Position numbers and translations under genes: made by a program. From contig CAVZNV010000018.1 of the NCBI GenBank assembly GCA_963776735.1, forward strand, positions 1 to 64,000: a DNA stretch of 64,000 bases, given 5' to 3'. The stretch comes from PALSA-612 sp963776735. GTDB taxonomy: Bacteria; Actinomycetota; Thermoleophilia; Gaiellales; Gaiellaceae. Below, in pieces: positions 36,459 through 44,862 of the stretch (its first letter is position 1; every line of letters starts with the position of its first letter). The notes beneath the pieces were generated by a model that saw only the letters and a list, made by a program, of their open reading frames with translations, searched no databases and had not been told where the DNA came from.

Positions 36459-37774
36459 TTACGAGACGAGGTACTCAAGGTAGGAACCTGGGCGCACGTT
36501 CACGTTGGTGACGTTGGAGGTGTTTTGCGCCCAACGGATTGAGAAGGTGCCGGCGTTCGAGCCGTTCTCGATGATGAGCTCGAAGTGGACGACGCCGGGC
36601 ACGTTCCCGGTCGTGGTCGCGAGCGTGTGCGCGTTGTTGAGGCTGTTCTCGGTCGCGATGAATCCGGGCGTGCTGCTCACGGCAGCGTCATAGGTCACGG
36701 CAACGACTCTGGTCGGCGCGGCTGGTCCGTCGTAGTCGAACTTGAAGCCAGGCGTCGCCGAGGTCGAGTCGTATCGGAGCAGTCCGCGGATGATGTAGTT
36801 CGTGTTCGCCGCGACTGCGAACTGGAGATCGGGGTCGGCGGCAAGGGTGACGGTGCTGGCACGCGATGTGACGGCGGTCTTGTTCGCGATCGTCCAGGTG
36901 GTCGGGACGGCGGCGATTGGGCCGTCCCAGGCGAGGATCGTGTCCTGCGCGGTGTTGGTCAGCGGCGGCGCGGTCGACCCGGAGCTCGAGTAGACGACCG
37001 AGACGCCAAGGTCGTTGTAGACCAGCGGCCCATGGTCTGTTAGCGACGTGACCTTGAGCAGCATCATGTTCGCCCGGTTCGCCCTCGAGAACACCCGCAG
37101 GTAGTACGGGAGCGGCATCGCCCCAGTACCAGCGGTGCCGCCTCCTCCCGCACCGAGCCAGGTCTTGATCGAGGCGCCTGTCGTCGCGGACAGGTAGTTG
37201 AGGTACAGATGCGCGATCGTTGTGACGTTCGCGGTGTCGAAGCCGAGGCTGCCGGTGCCCGGGTCAGTGTTCGACTGCGAGCCGGACAGGAAGGAGTACG
37301 CCATCGTGTTCGCTGGCGCCGGCAAGAGCACCGGGTTCGCAGACTGGGTGGCCTGCGCCACCTGCGGGTACACATACGTGGATGTGATCGTGCCGGTGTA
37401 GTTCGGGTCGCCCTGATTCACGACGTAGACAAGCGCCAGCAGCGTGTAAGCGGACGAGTCCGGCGGCTGTGCGTTGAAGCCTGCCGCAGGCAAAGTGCCT
37501 GCCAGTGCTGACACCGTGGCCGGCTTTGTCGAGGTGTCCGCGACGACCGCGTCCATCCGGTCGAACGTCGTGTCCGCAGCTGTGATCGTCACGTTCTGAA
37601 CCAGCACCGGCGCTGCCGCGTTCTGGAAGAGCACGTTGCCGGCCGCTACAGCGACAGTCGAGTCTGGGATCGCCTGTGCCGTCACCTCGCACCCCGTCAC
37701 CACTCCGGTTTGCAACAGCGCCGGGCTCACGGTCTCGTTCCCCGGTAGATGAGGTTCCTGTAGGTGGCTGCCAT
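36459..37774 (-). CDS. Phage tail-fibre/receptor-binding-like protein with 5' frameshift
   Basis: The main frame runs from GTG 37730 to 36459 (423 aa): a beta-rich, Thr/Ser/Ala-rich protein with a tail-like N-terminus (VSPALLQTGVVTGCEVTAQAIP) and a C-terminal jelly-roll-like region (FELIIENGSNAGTFSIRWAQNTSN). Upstream, ATG 37774 opens MAATYRNLIYRG in the adjacent frame, ending at a TGA that overlaps the GTG. One more G in the run at 37740-37743 would join them as YRGNETVSPALLQ. So the gene is probably frameshifted (error, mutation or programmed). In element 1 it is the only virion-like gene. Confidence 0.6.
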
Positions 37775-37778
37775 CGTC

Positions 37779-38123
37779 CTAGCTCACTGTCAGCCGGACG
37801 GGGGATGCACAGATGTCCTCGGTCGGGCCTGGTTCGCACACGTCGTAGACGTGGGTGCCGCTCGAGACGTTCTCGAGTTGAGTGCTACCCGTGTTCGGCC
37901 GTAGCGTGTCGAAGCCGTCCTGCCAAAGGATCACGTAAGGGCTCGGGTAGGGAAACCGCGACCAATCGAGCTCGACAACCCCGGCGCTCGGATTCGTCGC
38001 TGTCAGCGTCGGCATCGTGAACACGTCCGCCTTCGCGCGTGCGGCGAGGCTCGCCGCGGCGACCATGATTCCAAGAACGGGGTACAAACACCGGTGAAAC
38101 CGTGTTGTAGAGCCGTTTCGCAT
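37779..38123 (-). CDS. Secreted beta-sandwich protein at the right end of element 1
   Basis: 114 aa. Signal-peptide-like start (RCLYPVLGIMVAAASLAARAKA) and an FN3-like mature domain (MPTLTATNPSAGVVELDWSRF...THVYDVCEPG). The ATG (38123) abuts the attR core, so its upstream region changes between integrated and circular forms. It may be a fibre partner of the following gene. Confidence 0.5.
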   Translation of the reverse strand: MRNGSTTRFHRCLYPVLGIMVAAASLAARAKADVFTMPTLTATNPSAGVVELDWSRFPYPSPYVILWQDGFDTLRPNTGSTQLENVSSGTHVYDVCEPGPTEDICASPVRLTVS

Positions 38124-38134
38124 AGAAGATCGTC
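38124..38134 (+). other. attR of element 1
   Basis: AGAAGATCGTC, identical to attL at 24190-24200. To its right the comEA frame resumes immediately (K-I-V-D-Y-R). Confidence 0.85.
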
Positions 38135-38242
38135 GACTACCGGACGCAGCACGGCGCCTTCCACTCGGTCGACGAGCTCGACGCCATCTCCGGCATCGGG
38201 CCGGCGAAGCTCGACCAGCTGCGCGGCCTGGTGGTGCCGTGA
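38124..38242 (+). pseudogene. comEA: comEA 3' part
   Basis: Encodes KIVDYRTQHGAFHSVDELDAISGIGPAKLDQL..., the second half of the ComEA helix-hairpin-helix domain. It has no start of its own. Joined at the 11-bp core to 23727-24200 it gives an intact 193-aa ComEA. The stop overlaps the comEC GTG (GTGA). Confidence 0.92.
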
Positions 38243-38961
38243 GGAATCTCGTCCGCCTCGCCCACCCTTCCCAGCTCGCGGTCGGCGCGGCATGTACGGG
38301 GATTGCCGCAGCCAACGTCGTGCGCATTCACTGGCCGGGGATCGTCGGCGTCGTGGTCGGCTCGTCCCTCCTGGTCGCGGTCGCCCGTCCGGAGCAGCGG
38401 CTCGCGGTGATCGTCGTCGCGTTCGCGCTCACGGGCTGGTGGTGGGGAAGCGCACGGCTGGACGCCATCGACCGCAGTCCGCTCAGCCGGCTGCTCGGGA
38501 CGGCGGAGAGTGCAACGGTCGTTGTGACCGCGCCCCCGCGGCGCTCGAGCTTCTCGATCCGGGCCGAGGGTGGCGTCCGCCGGTTCGGTCGATTCCGCGT
38601 CTCCGAGCCCGTGCTGCTCGAATTCCCGGCCGGCAGAGCTCCTGCGCAGGGTGACGTGCTCGACGTCCTCGGCGTGCTCGCTCCGCCTCGGGGGCCCGAG
38701 CACGGGTTCGACGAGCGCACGTACCTTCGTCGCCACGGCATCCATGTCGTGCTCCGCGTCGACCGCTGGCGCGTGACGGGCCGGCGCGGCGGGCTCGGAG
38801 GCGTCGCCGACAGGTTGCGGTCATTCGTCACGCGCGGCCTTTCCCGCGGCGCTTCGGGCGAGCACCGCGCCGTCCTGCTCGGCGTCGTCCTCGGGGCCGA
38901 CGAGGGCCTGTCACAGACGCTTCGCGACCGCTTCCGAGCCTCGGGGCTGTACCACTTGCTC
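38239..38961 (+). pseudogene. comEC: comEC 5' part (interrupted by element 2)
   Basis: ComEC is the inner-membrane channel for single-stranded DNA in natural transformation. This 241-codon part has N-terminal membrane helices and the OB-like DUF4131 domain (about 60-175), then the start of the Competence domain (LLGVVLGADEGLSQTLRDRFRASGLYHLL). The reading frame then runs into element 2 and stops at 38982. It resumes at 47533; excision restores LYHLLAVSGQNVAL. Confidence 0.92.
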
Positions 38962-38981
38962 AGAGAGTTGCAAGTGTCCTA
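38959..38981 (+). other. attL of element 2
   Basis: Core CTC (38959-38961), then 11 bp, then AGTGTCCTA (38973-38981). This 9-mer is the exact reverse complement of TAGGACACT at the right end, so attP has symmetric arms. Confidence 0.75.
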
Positions 38982-39264
38982 ACTACTGGAGGCGATGCCT
39001 AACGGGGATCGCCCACCGGGACAACTTCGGCAAGAGCCGGCCACGTGGAAGGCGACGTCGACCAAACCCGAATACGCTCACGTTCCGACGGTCTGCCCCG
39101 TAGAGCAGTCTGGCAGCCTCGGCAAGACGCGAACGCGAGCGGCCCCAACAGACGTCCCAGATCGAGCGGGGGAATCGTGAAGCGTGACGCTGGCACCCGA
39201 AGCTATGTCGCCTCCCTGCAGGGTCGGGAGGCAGAGGCAAGGCCCCTTCGGGGGGAGGAGAGAC
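38982..39264. other. Left-end non-coding region of element 2
   Basis: 283 bp. A possible 61-codon ORF (38995-39180) has GGAGG too close to its ATG and no recognisable content. CTCCC...GGGAG and CCCC-TTC-GGGG hairpins near 39210-39255 probably terminate the kinase-like gene on the minus strand. Confidence 0.45.
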
Positions 39265-39921
39265 CTATAGCTCGAGCAAGCGATCAAGTATCTGGTCAAG
39301 CGCGTAGTTGTCGAAGTCGTCGCGGGCGAGCGGAATCTCACCGCCGCGACGGTCCGGATGCATGTATCGGACTGTGAGTGTGTGGCGCCGCGCAGGCTCT
39401 CCACGCTTCACGCATGAGTCGAGGTCCGCCAACTTCCAACAGCCGTCAATCCGAAGGATGTTGTTCGGAGCGATGTCGCAATGGATCAGCTCAAGGTCGT
39501 GAAGCACGCGGAGCGCCGCGGCGACGTTCTCGCGAACGGCTTCGGCGACCAGTCGCGGGTCATCGTCACGCGGGCACTGGATGTAGTCGTCGAGCGAGAG
39601 GTCCGCCCATTCCCAGATTGCGAACAACGCACCAGGCGCCGGAAAGTCCCCGGCCGTAGGCTCCGACTCTGCCACGTCGAGTAACCGGCAGATCGTCGAC
39701 GCTGCTCTGACTTCCGGCCGACTCGCGATCTCAATCGCGACGCGCAGACGGTCGACTTCGTCGTCCCAGTACGTGCCCTTTTCGCACCGGTGGATGCATG
39801 CCAGTGATCCGTCTTTGGCTGTCGCTCTCCATCGCTCGCCGCCTGGGGCTTCAAGGCGATCGACTGAAGGCCGGTAACTCCAAACCCGACCGGTTCTGTC
39901 GCCTGTCACGGCCCATCGCAC
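39265..39921 (-). CDS. Protein-kinase-like protein with altered catalytic loop
   Basis: 218 aa. The kinase C-lobe is evident: a catalytic loop HCDIAPNNIL (Asp near 149), then KLADLDSCV in place of DFG, and an activation-segment-like TVRYMHPD. The Lys usual two residues after the catalytic Asp (HxDxK) is Ala, and the N-lobe is short with no clear glycine loop. It could be an active but divergent Ser/Thr kinase or a pseudokinase. Kinases in small phage elements often act in phage defence or host takeover; that role is inference. Confidence 0.65.
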   Translation of the reverse strand: MRWAVTGDRTGRVWSYRPSVDRLEAPGGERWRATAKDGSLACIHRCEKGTYWDDEVDRLRVAIEIASRPEVRAASTICRLLDVAESEPTAGDFPAPGALFAIWEWADLSLDDYIQCPRDDDPRLVAEAVRENVAAALRVLHDLELIHCDIAPNNILRIDGCWKLADLDSCVKRGEPARRHTLTVRYMHPDRRGGEIPLARDDFDNYALDQILDRLLEL

Positions 39922-39939
39922 TGACAGGCAGTTTGGCGC

Positions 39940-40164
39940 CTAGATCGGCGGCCAGGACCGGAGTTCGGCGAGCGTGAAGCGGGCGAGCCACCATCGCCGC
40001 ATCTGAGCGACGAGCCTCGGGTCGACCGTTCGCGAGGTTCGGCATTCTCGGCAGCGGGGCTCCGCGCCTCGCCGACGCGCCGCGTACTCGTTCCGGACTG
40101 ACAACTCGAACCGGCCGCCGCAATCGCCACAGGAGACGGTGACGCTCGAGCACGTCCTGGCCAC
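39940..40164 (-). CDS. Small zinc-ribbon protein
   Basis: 74 aa. Two Cys pairs CGDCGGRFELSV and CRECRTSR form a zinc ribbon, followed by a basic helix. GTG start. It is transcribed towards the kinase-like gene, 18 bp away, and may share its transcript. Probably binds nucleic acid; function unknown. Confidence 0.6.
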   Translation of the reverse strand: MARTCSSVTVSCGDCGGRFELSVRNEYAARRRGAEPRCRECRTSRTVDPRLVAQMRRWWLARFTLAELRSWPPI

Positions 40165-40219
40165 GCCGCAAGCATAAGCGAAACGGCATCGTCCGACCTA
40201 TCAGATATAAGTATTGCTT

Positions 40220-40426
40220 ATGAGCGCCACGGCACCGCCAAAGCTGCTGACCGTCGAGCAGGTCGCCGACCGGCTCCAGGTGTCGCGCTGGTCCGTCTAT
40301 CGCCGCGTCGCGGAAGGACAGCTCCCGGCCATGAAACTCGGCGACGGGCCGCGCTCACCGATCCGCGTCGACGCCGACGAGCTCGACCAGTGGCTCCGGT
40401 CCGACCCTCACAAGGAGAACCTATGA
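40220..40426 (+). CDS. HTH_17/excisionase-family DNA-binding protein
   Basis: 68 aa. LLTVEQVADRLQVSRWSVYRRVAEGQLPAMKLG...IRVDADELDQWL is a MerR-like winged helix. ATATAAG at 40204-40210, an unusually AT-rich -10, sits about 10 bp before the ATG. It overlaps the capsid gene by 4 bp, so it starts the structural operon and may be the recombination directionality factor for the serine recombinase or an operon regulator. Confidence 0.75.
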   Translation: MSATAPPKLLTVEQVADRLQVSRWSVYRRVAEGQLPAMKLGDGPRSPIRVDADELDQWLRSDPHKENL

Positions 40427-41511
40427 GCCCGCGAGTCAAACCGCGCCGGACCCTGAGCCCGGCCATGATCGAGGCTGCCGGCCGACACGTCAGCGTCCGC
40501 GATCGGCCCGTCTACGGTGAGGGCTCCGAGCACTCGTGGGTGATGGACCAGGCGAGGCAGACGCTGCCGATCCCTGACCACCAAGCCCGCGACAGGCTCA
40601 GCCGGGGCGCCGGCTCGGAGCGGTACGCGGTCGCCACAGGCACCTTGGGCGGCTTGATTCCTAGCAAGCTGCCGCCTTGGGTCGCGGAAGCCGTCGCCTA
40701 CGGGATTCACCAGACGGCGCCGTTGAGCTTGGCGCTCGAAAGGTTGCCGTTGCCGCCTGTCGGCATGAACGCCGCCTGGGCGAAGGTCACGACTGCCGCG
40801 ACCGTGACGAACCAGAGCGCGCAGAACGTCGCGCTCACCGCCTCCGCGGACGTTGTTGTCGATTCGACCACCGACGCGCTGCAGACGGTCGGGTCGTTTG
40901 CGGACTTCTCCGCACAGAGCCAGTCCCGCAGCGGCGGCTGGTTCGACCGGGTCATCGGCGAGGAGCTGGGTCGCGCCTTCGGCGCCAGGTTGGAGCAGCA
41001 GATTTGGGCGGGTGCCGGTAGCGGCGGCGAGTTGACCGGGTTCGCGGTGATGAGCGGCAGCTCGAGCTCGACCGTCGCCGGACAAACGCTCGCGAACCAG
41101 ACCGCGAAGATCGCCGCGCAGTTCTCCACGGTCACCGACAACCTCGGCTCGACACCTGACCTGATCGCGATGGGTAATCGACGGTACGCCGGCTTGCAGT
41201 CGCTCACCGCGACGCTCGGGCTACCCGTCGAGAACGTACTGCCCGGCCCGGTACGCGGGAACGTGATCGTCTCACCGGCCGCACCGGTCACGCTCGGCGG
41301 CGGAAGCGAGGACTGGCTGCTCATCCTGAACCGGGCGGCCGTTCCGCTCGTCGCCGACCCGGAGCCGACCGTCGAGTTCCAGCGCCAAGGCCCGTCAGCG
41401 GGGACCAACTTGACCTTCCGCTGGCTGATTTTCGCGTACGTCACGCTCGGCGTGTCCCGTCGACCCGAAGGCGTCGGCCTCGTCAAAGGCCTGACCGCGC
41501 CGAGCTTCTAG
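40423..41511 (+). CDS. HK97-type phage major capsid protein
   Basis: 362 aa. An N-terminal helical region (1-60) is followed by the HK97 fold: RVIGEELGRAFGARLEQQIWAGAGSGGELTGF is the spine helix and the following GxG-P-like turn, VENVLPGPVRGNVIVSP and the C-terminal FAYVTLGVSRRPEGVGLVKG complete it. No scaffold/protease gene is nearby, so the N-terminal region may self-scaffold or a helper protease is used. ATG overlaps the HTH gene by 4 bp. Confidence 0.75.
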   Translation: MSPRVKPRRTLSPAMIEAAGRHVSVRDRPVYGEGSEHSWVMDQARQTLPIPDHQARDRLSRGAGSERYAVATGTLGGLIPSKLPPWVAEAVAYGIHQTAPLSLALERLPLPPVGMNAAWAKVTTAATVTNQSAQNVALTASADVVVDSTTDALQTVGSFADFSAQSQSRSGGWFDRVIGEELGRAFGARLEQQIWAGAGSGGELTGFAVMSGSSSSTVAGQTLANQTAKIAAQFSTVTDNLGSTPDLIAMGNRRYAGLQSLTATLGLPVENVLPGPVRGNVIVSPAAPVTLGGGSEDWLLILNRAAVPLVADPEPTVEFQRQGPSAGTNLTFRWLIFAYVTLGVSRRPEGVGLVKGLTAPSF

Positions 41512-41522
41512 GAAGGACACAT

Positions 41523-41885
41523 ATGCCAATCCGCACGGAAACCTGGGACAACGGCGAACTCGCCGCCTACTACTGGGCGAGAGACAACGAGACCGGGCTC
41601 CGCTACGCCAAGACCTTGCAGATCAGCGAAGAGGAACGCGAACGCGCACACTACGCGGCGCTCCGCGAGGAACAAGCCAGCGTCGCCCGGCGGCTCGAGC
41701 AGCTCGACCAGCCGACCGCGAAAGGGTGGACACCGGAGGACCCGCGCCTCGTTCAACTCCGCCGCGACGAACTCAAAGAGACGGAGCAGGCCGTGACACG
41801 GGCGCTCGCCTATTCCGCCGTCCGACTCGCCGAACTCAGCGGCGAAACCGGCGAGAACATGCTGCCGAAACGCGGCCGAAAGTGA
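41523..41885 (+). CDS. Helical phage-associated protein
   Basis: 120 aa, highly charged, with a central coiled-coil stretch (SEEERERAHYAALREEQASVARRLEQL). It follows the capsid gene by 11 bp and overlaps the next gene by 4 bp. Could be a head decoration, scaffold or completion protein; no family recognised. Confidence 0.55.
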   Translation: MPIRTETWDNGELAAYYWARDNETGLRYAKTLQISEEERERAHYAALREEQASVARRLEQLDQPTAKGWTPEDPRLVQLRRDELKETEQAVTRALAYSAVRLAELSGETGENMLPKRGRK

Positions 41886-42169
41886 ACATCGACCGCACAG
41901 CCGTCTGCACCGGGCACGGCGCCGGCATGCCACCCTGCGAACGCCACCACCCTGACGGCTACAACGACGTCGCCTGGCGCCGCCAAACGACGGGTGAAAG
42001 CTATGCCGTCACCAGGACGCGGCACGTCGCCAAGCGACCCAGCCTCACCCTGTACGAGCTCCAATGCCGAACCGCGATCGCCGACCAGGCGTACCGCAAG
42101 CGCCAAGCCAAGCACGCGCTCGCCCAACCAGTCCCGGCACCCAAGGTCTTCGCCCTCCGACACCGCTGA
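41882..42169 (+). CDS. Small hypothetical protein with Cys/His motif
   Basis: 95 aa from GTG 41882. CTGHGAGMPPCERHH at the N-terminus may bind zinc; the rest is basic. Overlaps both neighbours (4 bp and 1 bp), so it is clearly part of the structural operon. Function unknown. Confidence 0.5.
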   Translation: MNIDRTAVCTGHGAGMPPCERHHPDGYNDVAWRRQTTGESYAVTRTRHVAKRPSLTLYELQCRTAIADQAYRKRQAKHALAQPVPAPKVFALRHR

Positions 42170-42489
42170 TGAGCGACACGGCCACAGCAAAGATCGAACT
42201 AAGCGGCTACACGCTGACTCCGCGCGAACGCTTCAACCACATCCTCGAAGCCGAAGCACTCCAAACCGAATACGAGAACCGCCAAAAGCTGCAAGACCCC
42301 AACGCCGACCCGATAGTCGTGTTCACAGCACGCGGACAGCAACTCCAACTCCGCAAGAACGGCAACGCCTGGCAACTCGAACTCGACGGCCAAGAACTGA
42401 TCGCGTTCTCAGGCAAGAACATCGACTACAACAAGGCACTCCAACACGCCGGCGTCGCCCTGATCCAATTGCTAACGATGCAGCGATAG
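42169..42489 (+). CDS. Small hypothetical phage-operon protein
   Basis: 106 aa. A helix (ERFNHILEAEALQTEYENRQKL) then a beta-rich part (PIVVFTARGQQLQLRKNGNAWQLELDGQELIAF). TGATG overlap with the previous gene. No family recognised; may be a head-completion or regulatory protein. Confidence 0.5.
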   Translation: MSDTATAKIELSGYTLTPRERFNHILEAEALQTEYENRQKLQDPNADPIVVFTARGQQLQLRKNGNAWQLELDGQELIAFSGKNIDYNKALQHAGVALIQLLTMQR

Positions 42490-42568
42490 GTCTCCTGAAG
42501 CGGATGCGTGCGAGTAGGGCCGGGAACGAGAACGAACGACGGCAACTCGATCCCGGCCCGCTAAGCCA

Positions 42569-42925
42569 GTGACCGCCCGCATCCTCAAGGTCTGCACCGT
42601 CTGCGGCCAGCTATCGGATTGCTCGCGCTGCCCATCGCACCGGCTGCCGCCACGCGGCCGACCGGATCGTCGCCTCCGCGCACAAGTCCTCGCCGAGGAG
42701 TGCCGCTGCTGGCGATGCGGGAAACCCGGCAGCGACCACGACCCGCTCGTCCTCGGCCACGTCATCGCACGCGCGCACGGCGGACCGCTCGTCCGCGAGA
42801 ACCTGCACGCCGAGCACGCGAGCTGCAACTCGAAAGCCGGCGCACGGTTTGACGGGGGGCTGTTTTCGTTCGAGGCAACGACCCCCCGGCTACCCCGCAG
42901 GTCGCTGAGCAAAAAAAATGGCTGA
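42569..42925 (+). CDS. HNH endonuclease
   Basis: 118 aa. Zinc-binding CRCWRCG and C-terminal HASC surround LGHVIARAHGGPLVRENLHAEHASCNSKAG, an HNH core. HNH proteins encoded next to the terminase stimulate genome cutting and packaging in HK97-like phages. GTG start. It ends in eight A residues (42911-42918) that also form the terminase start. Confidence 0.85.
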   Translation: MTARILKVCTVCGQLSDCSRCPSHRLPPRGRPDRRLRAQVLAEECRCWRCGKPGSDHDPLVLGHVIARAHGGPLVRENLHAEHASCNSKAGARFDGGLFSFEATTPRLPRRSLSKKNG

Positions 42926-44324
42926 GATGAGTTTCACCGCGTTTTGCCAGCGGATCGGGTTCACTCCGGAGCCGTTCCAGAAGCGGATCGCGAAGGTGGC
43001 GTTGGAGGGGCCGCCCGAGACGCTGATTCTGTTGCCGCGCGGGCAGGGGAAGACGACGCTCATGGCCGCGATCGCGGTCTACCACCTGTTGACGACCGAG
43101 AGGGCGGCCGTGTATTGCGCCGCGTCGTCGAGGGATCAGGCGCGCATCCTGTTCGAGGCTGCGGCGAGGTTTGTGCGTGAGCTCGACCATCCGAACCTGC
43201 TCGCCCGGCACCTGGAGATTCGCCACTGTCCCGATCCGGAGCGGTTCAAGGAGTTCGACCGTCATCTGCGTGTGTTGGCGGCCGACGCGGGCCGGCTGCA
43301 GGGCTTGTCGCCGACGTTGGCGATCGTGGACGAGCTGCACGCGCACCGTGACGCATCCGTGTATGTCGCGTTGAAGACGGCGCAGGTGAAGACGCTCGGC
43401 TCGAGGCTGGTCACGATCTCCACCGCGGGCCATGACACGCGTTCGGTGCTCGGCCAGTTGCGCGAGAAGGCGCTAGGCGCGCCGAAGGTGACCCGCCGAG
43501 GGTTCATGACCGAGACCCGGGCGCCTGACCTGGCGATGCTCGAGTGGACCGTCCCGGAAGGGCAGGACGTCTCCGACATGCGAACGGTGAAGCGTGCGAA
43601 CCCGGCGCCTTGGATCACGACGGCCGCCTTGGGCGCTCAGTGGGCGTCGACGGTGGGCGAGTTCGCGTTCCGCCGCTACCACGCGAACCAGTGGACGACC
43701 GCGGAGGAGCAGTGGCTCCCCGCCGGCGTCTGGCCACGGCTCGCTACCGCTGAGCGGCCCGAGCAGGGCGCTGACTGCTGGGTCGCGGTCGACGCCGCGC
43801 TGAAGTACGACACGACCGCGGTCTGCTGGGCGCTGAGGCTTCCCGACGACCGGATTCTGCTTCAGGCGCGAGTCTGGTCGGCGCGTGCCGCCGCGCCCCA
43901 TCACGTCCTCCACCAGGGCGGCCGGATCGACAACCGCGAGGTGGCCGAGTTCATCCACGGCACGCTCGGGCACCGGTACACGATCCAGGAGGTCGTCGCC
44001 GATCCGCGGTTCTTCGACGCCTTCCTCGCCCAACTGGCCGACCTCGGCCACGTCTGCGCCGAGTTCACGCAGCAAGGGGCGGCGATGAAAGACGCGTGGG
44101 CGCACCTCTATGCGGCCGCGACGGAAGGCACGATCGCGCACGACGGCGACCCCGTCTTCGCCGCGCACATCGAGGCGGTAGCAGCGAAACCCGCCGTCTA
44201 CGGGTGGAAGATCGAGTCGCTGGCCTCCTCAAGGCCGATCGATGCCGCATGCGCGGCCGCGATGGCGCGAGAGCGCGCCGCGACCGCTGAGCCTGCGGCG
44301 GAGCCGTTCATGCTTGCCTGGTAG
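42918..44324 (+). CDS. terL: Phage terminase large subunit
   Basis: 468 aa DNA-packaging motor. Walker A LPRGQGKTT (39-47), Walker B LAIVDELH (about 134-141), a coupling-motif-like TISTAG, and a C-terminal RNase H-like nuclease beginning VAVDAALKYDTTAV with later acidic residues (VVADPRFF; IDAACAAAM). Overlaps the HNH gene by 8 bp. No small subunit is obvious, though one of the upstream small genes could serve. Confidence 0.85.
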   Translation: MAEMSFTAFCQRIGFTPEPFQKRIAKVALEGPPETLILLPRGQGKTTLMAAIAVYHLLTTERAAVYCAASSRDQARILFEAAARFVRELDHPNLLARHLEIRHCPDPERFKEFDRHLRVLAADAGRLQGLSPTLAIVDELHAHRDASVYVALKTAQVKTLGSRLVTISTAGHDTRSVLGQLREKALGAPKVTRRGFMTETRAPDLAMLEWTVPEGQDVSDMRTVKRANPAPWITTAALGAQWASTVGEFAFRRYHANQWTTAEEQWLPAGVWPRLATAERPEQGADCWVAVDAALKYDTTAVCWALRLPDDRILLQARVWSARAAAPHHVLHQGGRIDNREVAEFIHGTLGHRYTIQEVVADPRFFDAFLAQLADLGHVCAEFTQQGAAMKDAWAHLYAAATEGTIAHDGDPVFAAHIEAVAAKPAVYGWKIESLASSRPIDAACAAAMARERAATAEPAAEPFMLAW

Positions 44325-44334
44325 GTCGCGGCGA

Positions 44335-44757
44335 TCAGTCGTCGTCGGAGCGTTCAAGGTCGAGATTTAGGTCCTCGAACGCTTTCCAACTCGCTTTGAT
44401 ACTCCACCGCTTGTTCAGTTTCAGAAGTGTTAGCGCGGCCTCGTCACTCTCGGCTTCAAACCTGAAGCGGTTTGCCCGTACGCTCTTGAGCCCTTCGGCT
44501 GCCTGAGCTTCCCAATAGTCGTACTTCGCCCGCTCGGTCGGAATCGCCCAGATGTAAGCGCCGCTCGCTTCGTACGTGCCGTAGATCTCATAGGCAACGA
44601 TGAACCACTCTTCGCGCGAGAGGCCCGCCAACTCGTAAAGCGTGTCCTCTTGGTCTGGCCGATCGATAGAGACGGTGCCGCGCAGGTCGCCGTATTGAAC
44701 GGATGCCTTTCCAAGTTTCTCTCCCATCATCCGTGACCCTACAGCGGCAAACTCCAT
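44335..44757 (-). CDS. Hypothetical protein
   Basis: 140 aa, acidic, mixed alpha/beta, on the strand opposite to its neighbours and convergent with terL. No known domain. Lower GC than the flanking genes, compatible with a later-acquired cargo gene. Confidence 0.5.
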   Translation of the reverse strand: MEFAAVGSRMMGEKLGKASVQYGDLRGTVSIDRPDQEDTLYELAGLSREEWFIVAYEIYGTYEASGAYIWAIPTERAKYDYWEAQAAEGLKSVRANRFRFEAESDEAALTLLKLNKRWSIKASWKAFEDLNLDLERSDDD

Positions 44758-44862
44758 GACGCGATCGGAGGCACCGCCATCCTGCCTCGCCCGTAGAGTA
44801 GAACCGTCACCACCGCGGCACCAGCCGCATCCATATGCCGCCCGCGCCCCGTAAAGGGGCGC

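Larger units (their letters stand above)
24190..38134. mobile_element. Integrated phage-like element 1 in comEA (about 13.9 kb)
   Basis: Bounded by the 11-bp direct repeat AGAAGATCGTC at 24190-24200 and 38124-38134; one copy plus 13,934 bp is the insertion. Contents from left: tyrosine integrase, excisionase-like protein, Rep-O-like protein, primase-helicase, XRE regulator (all minus), a 1.3-kb sparsely coding region, ArdC, serine recombinase, ImmA/IrrE, membrane and FHA cargo (plus), then secreted, GNAT-like and tail-fibre-like genes (minus). No capsid, portal or terminase. It resembles a phage satellite or integrative replicating element; mobility is inferred. Confidence 0.85.

Noticed and set aside
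38995..39180. 61-codon ORF at the left end of element 2
   Set aside because: Ribosome site too close to the ATG and composition not gene-like; kept only as a note in the intergenic entry.
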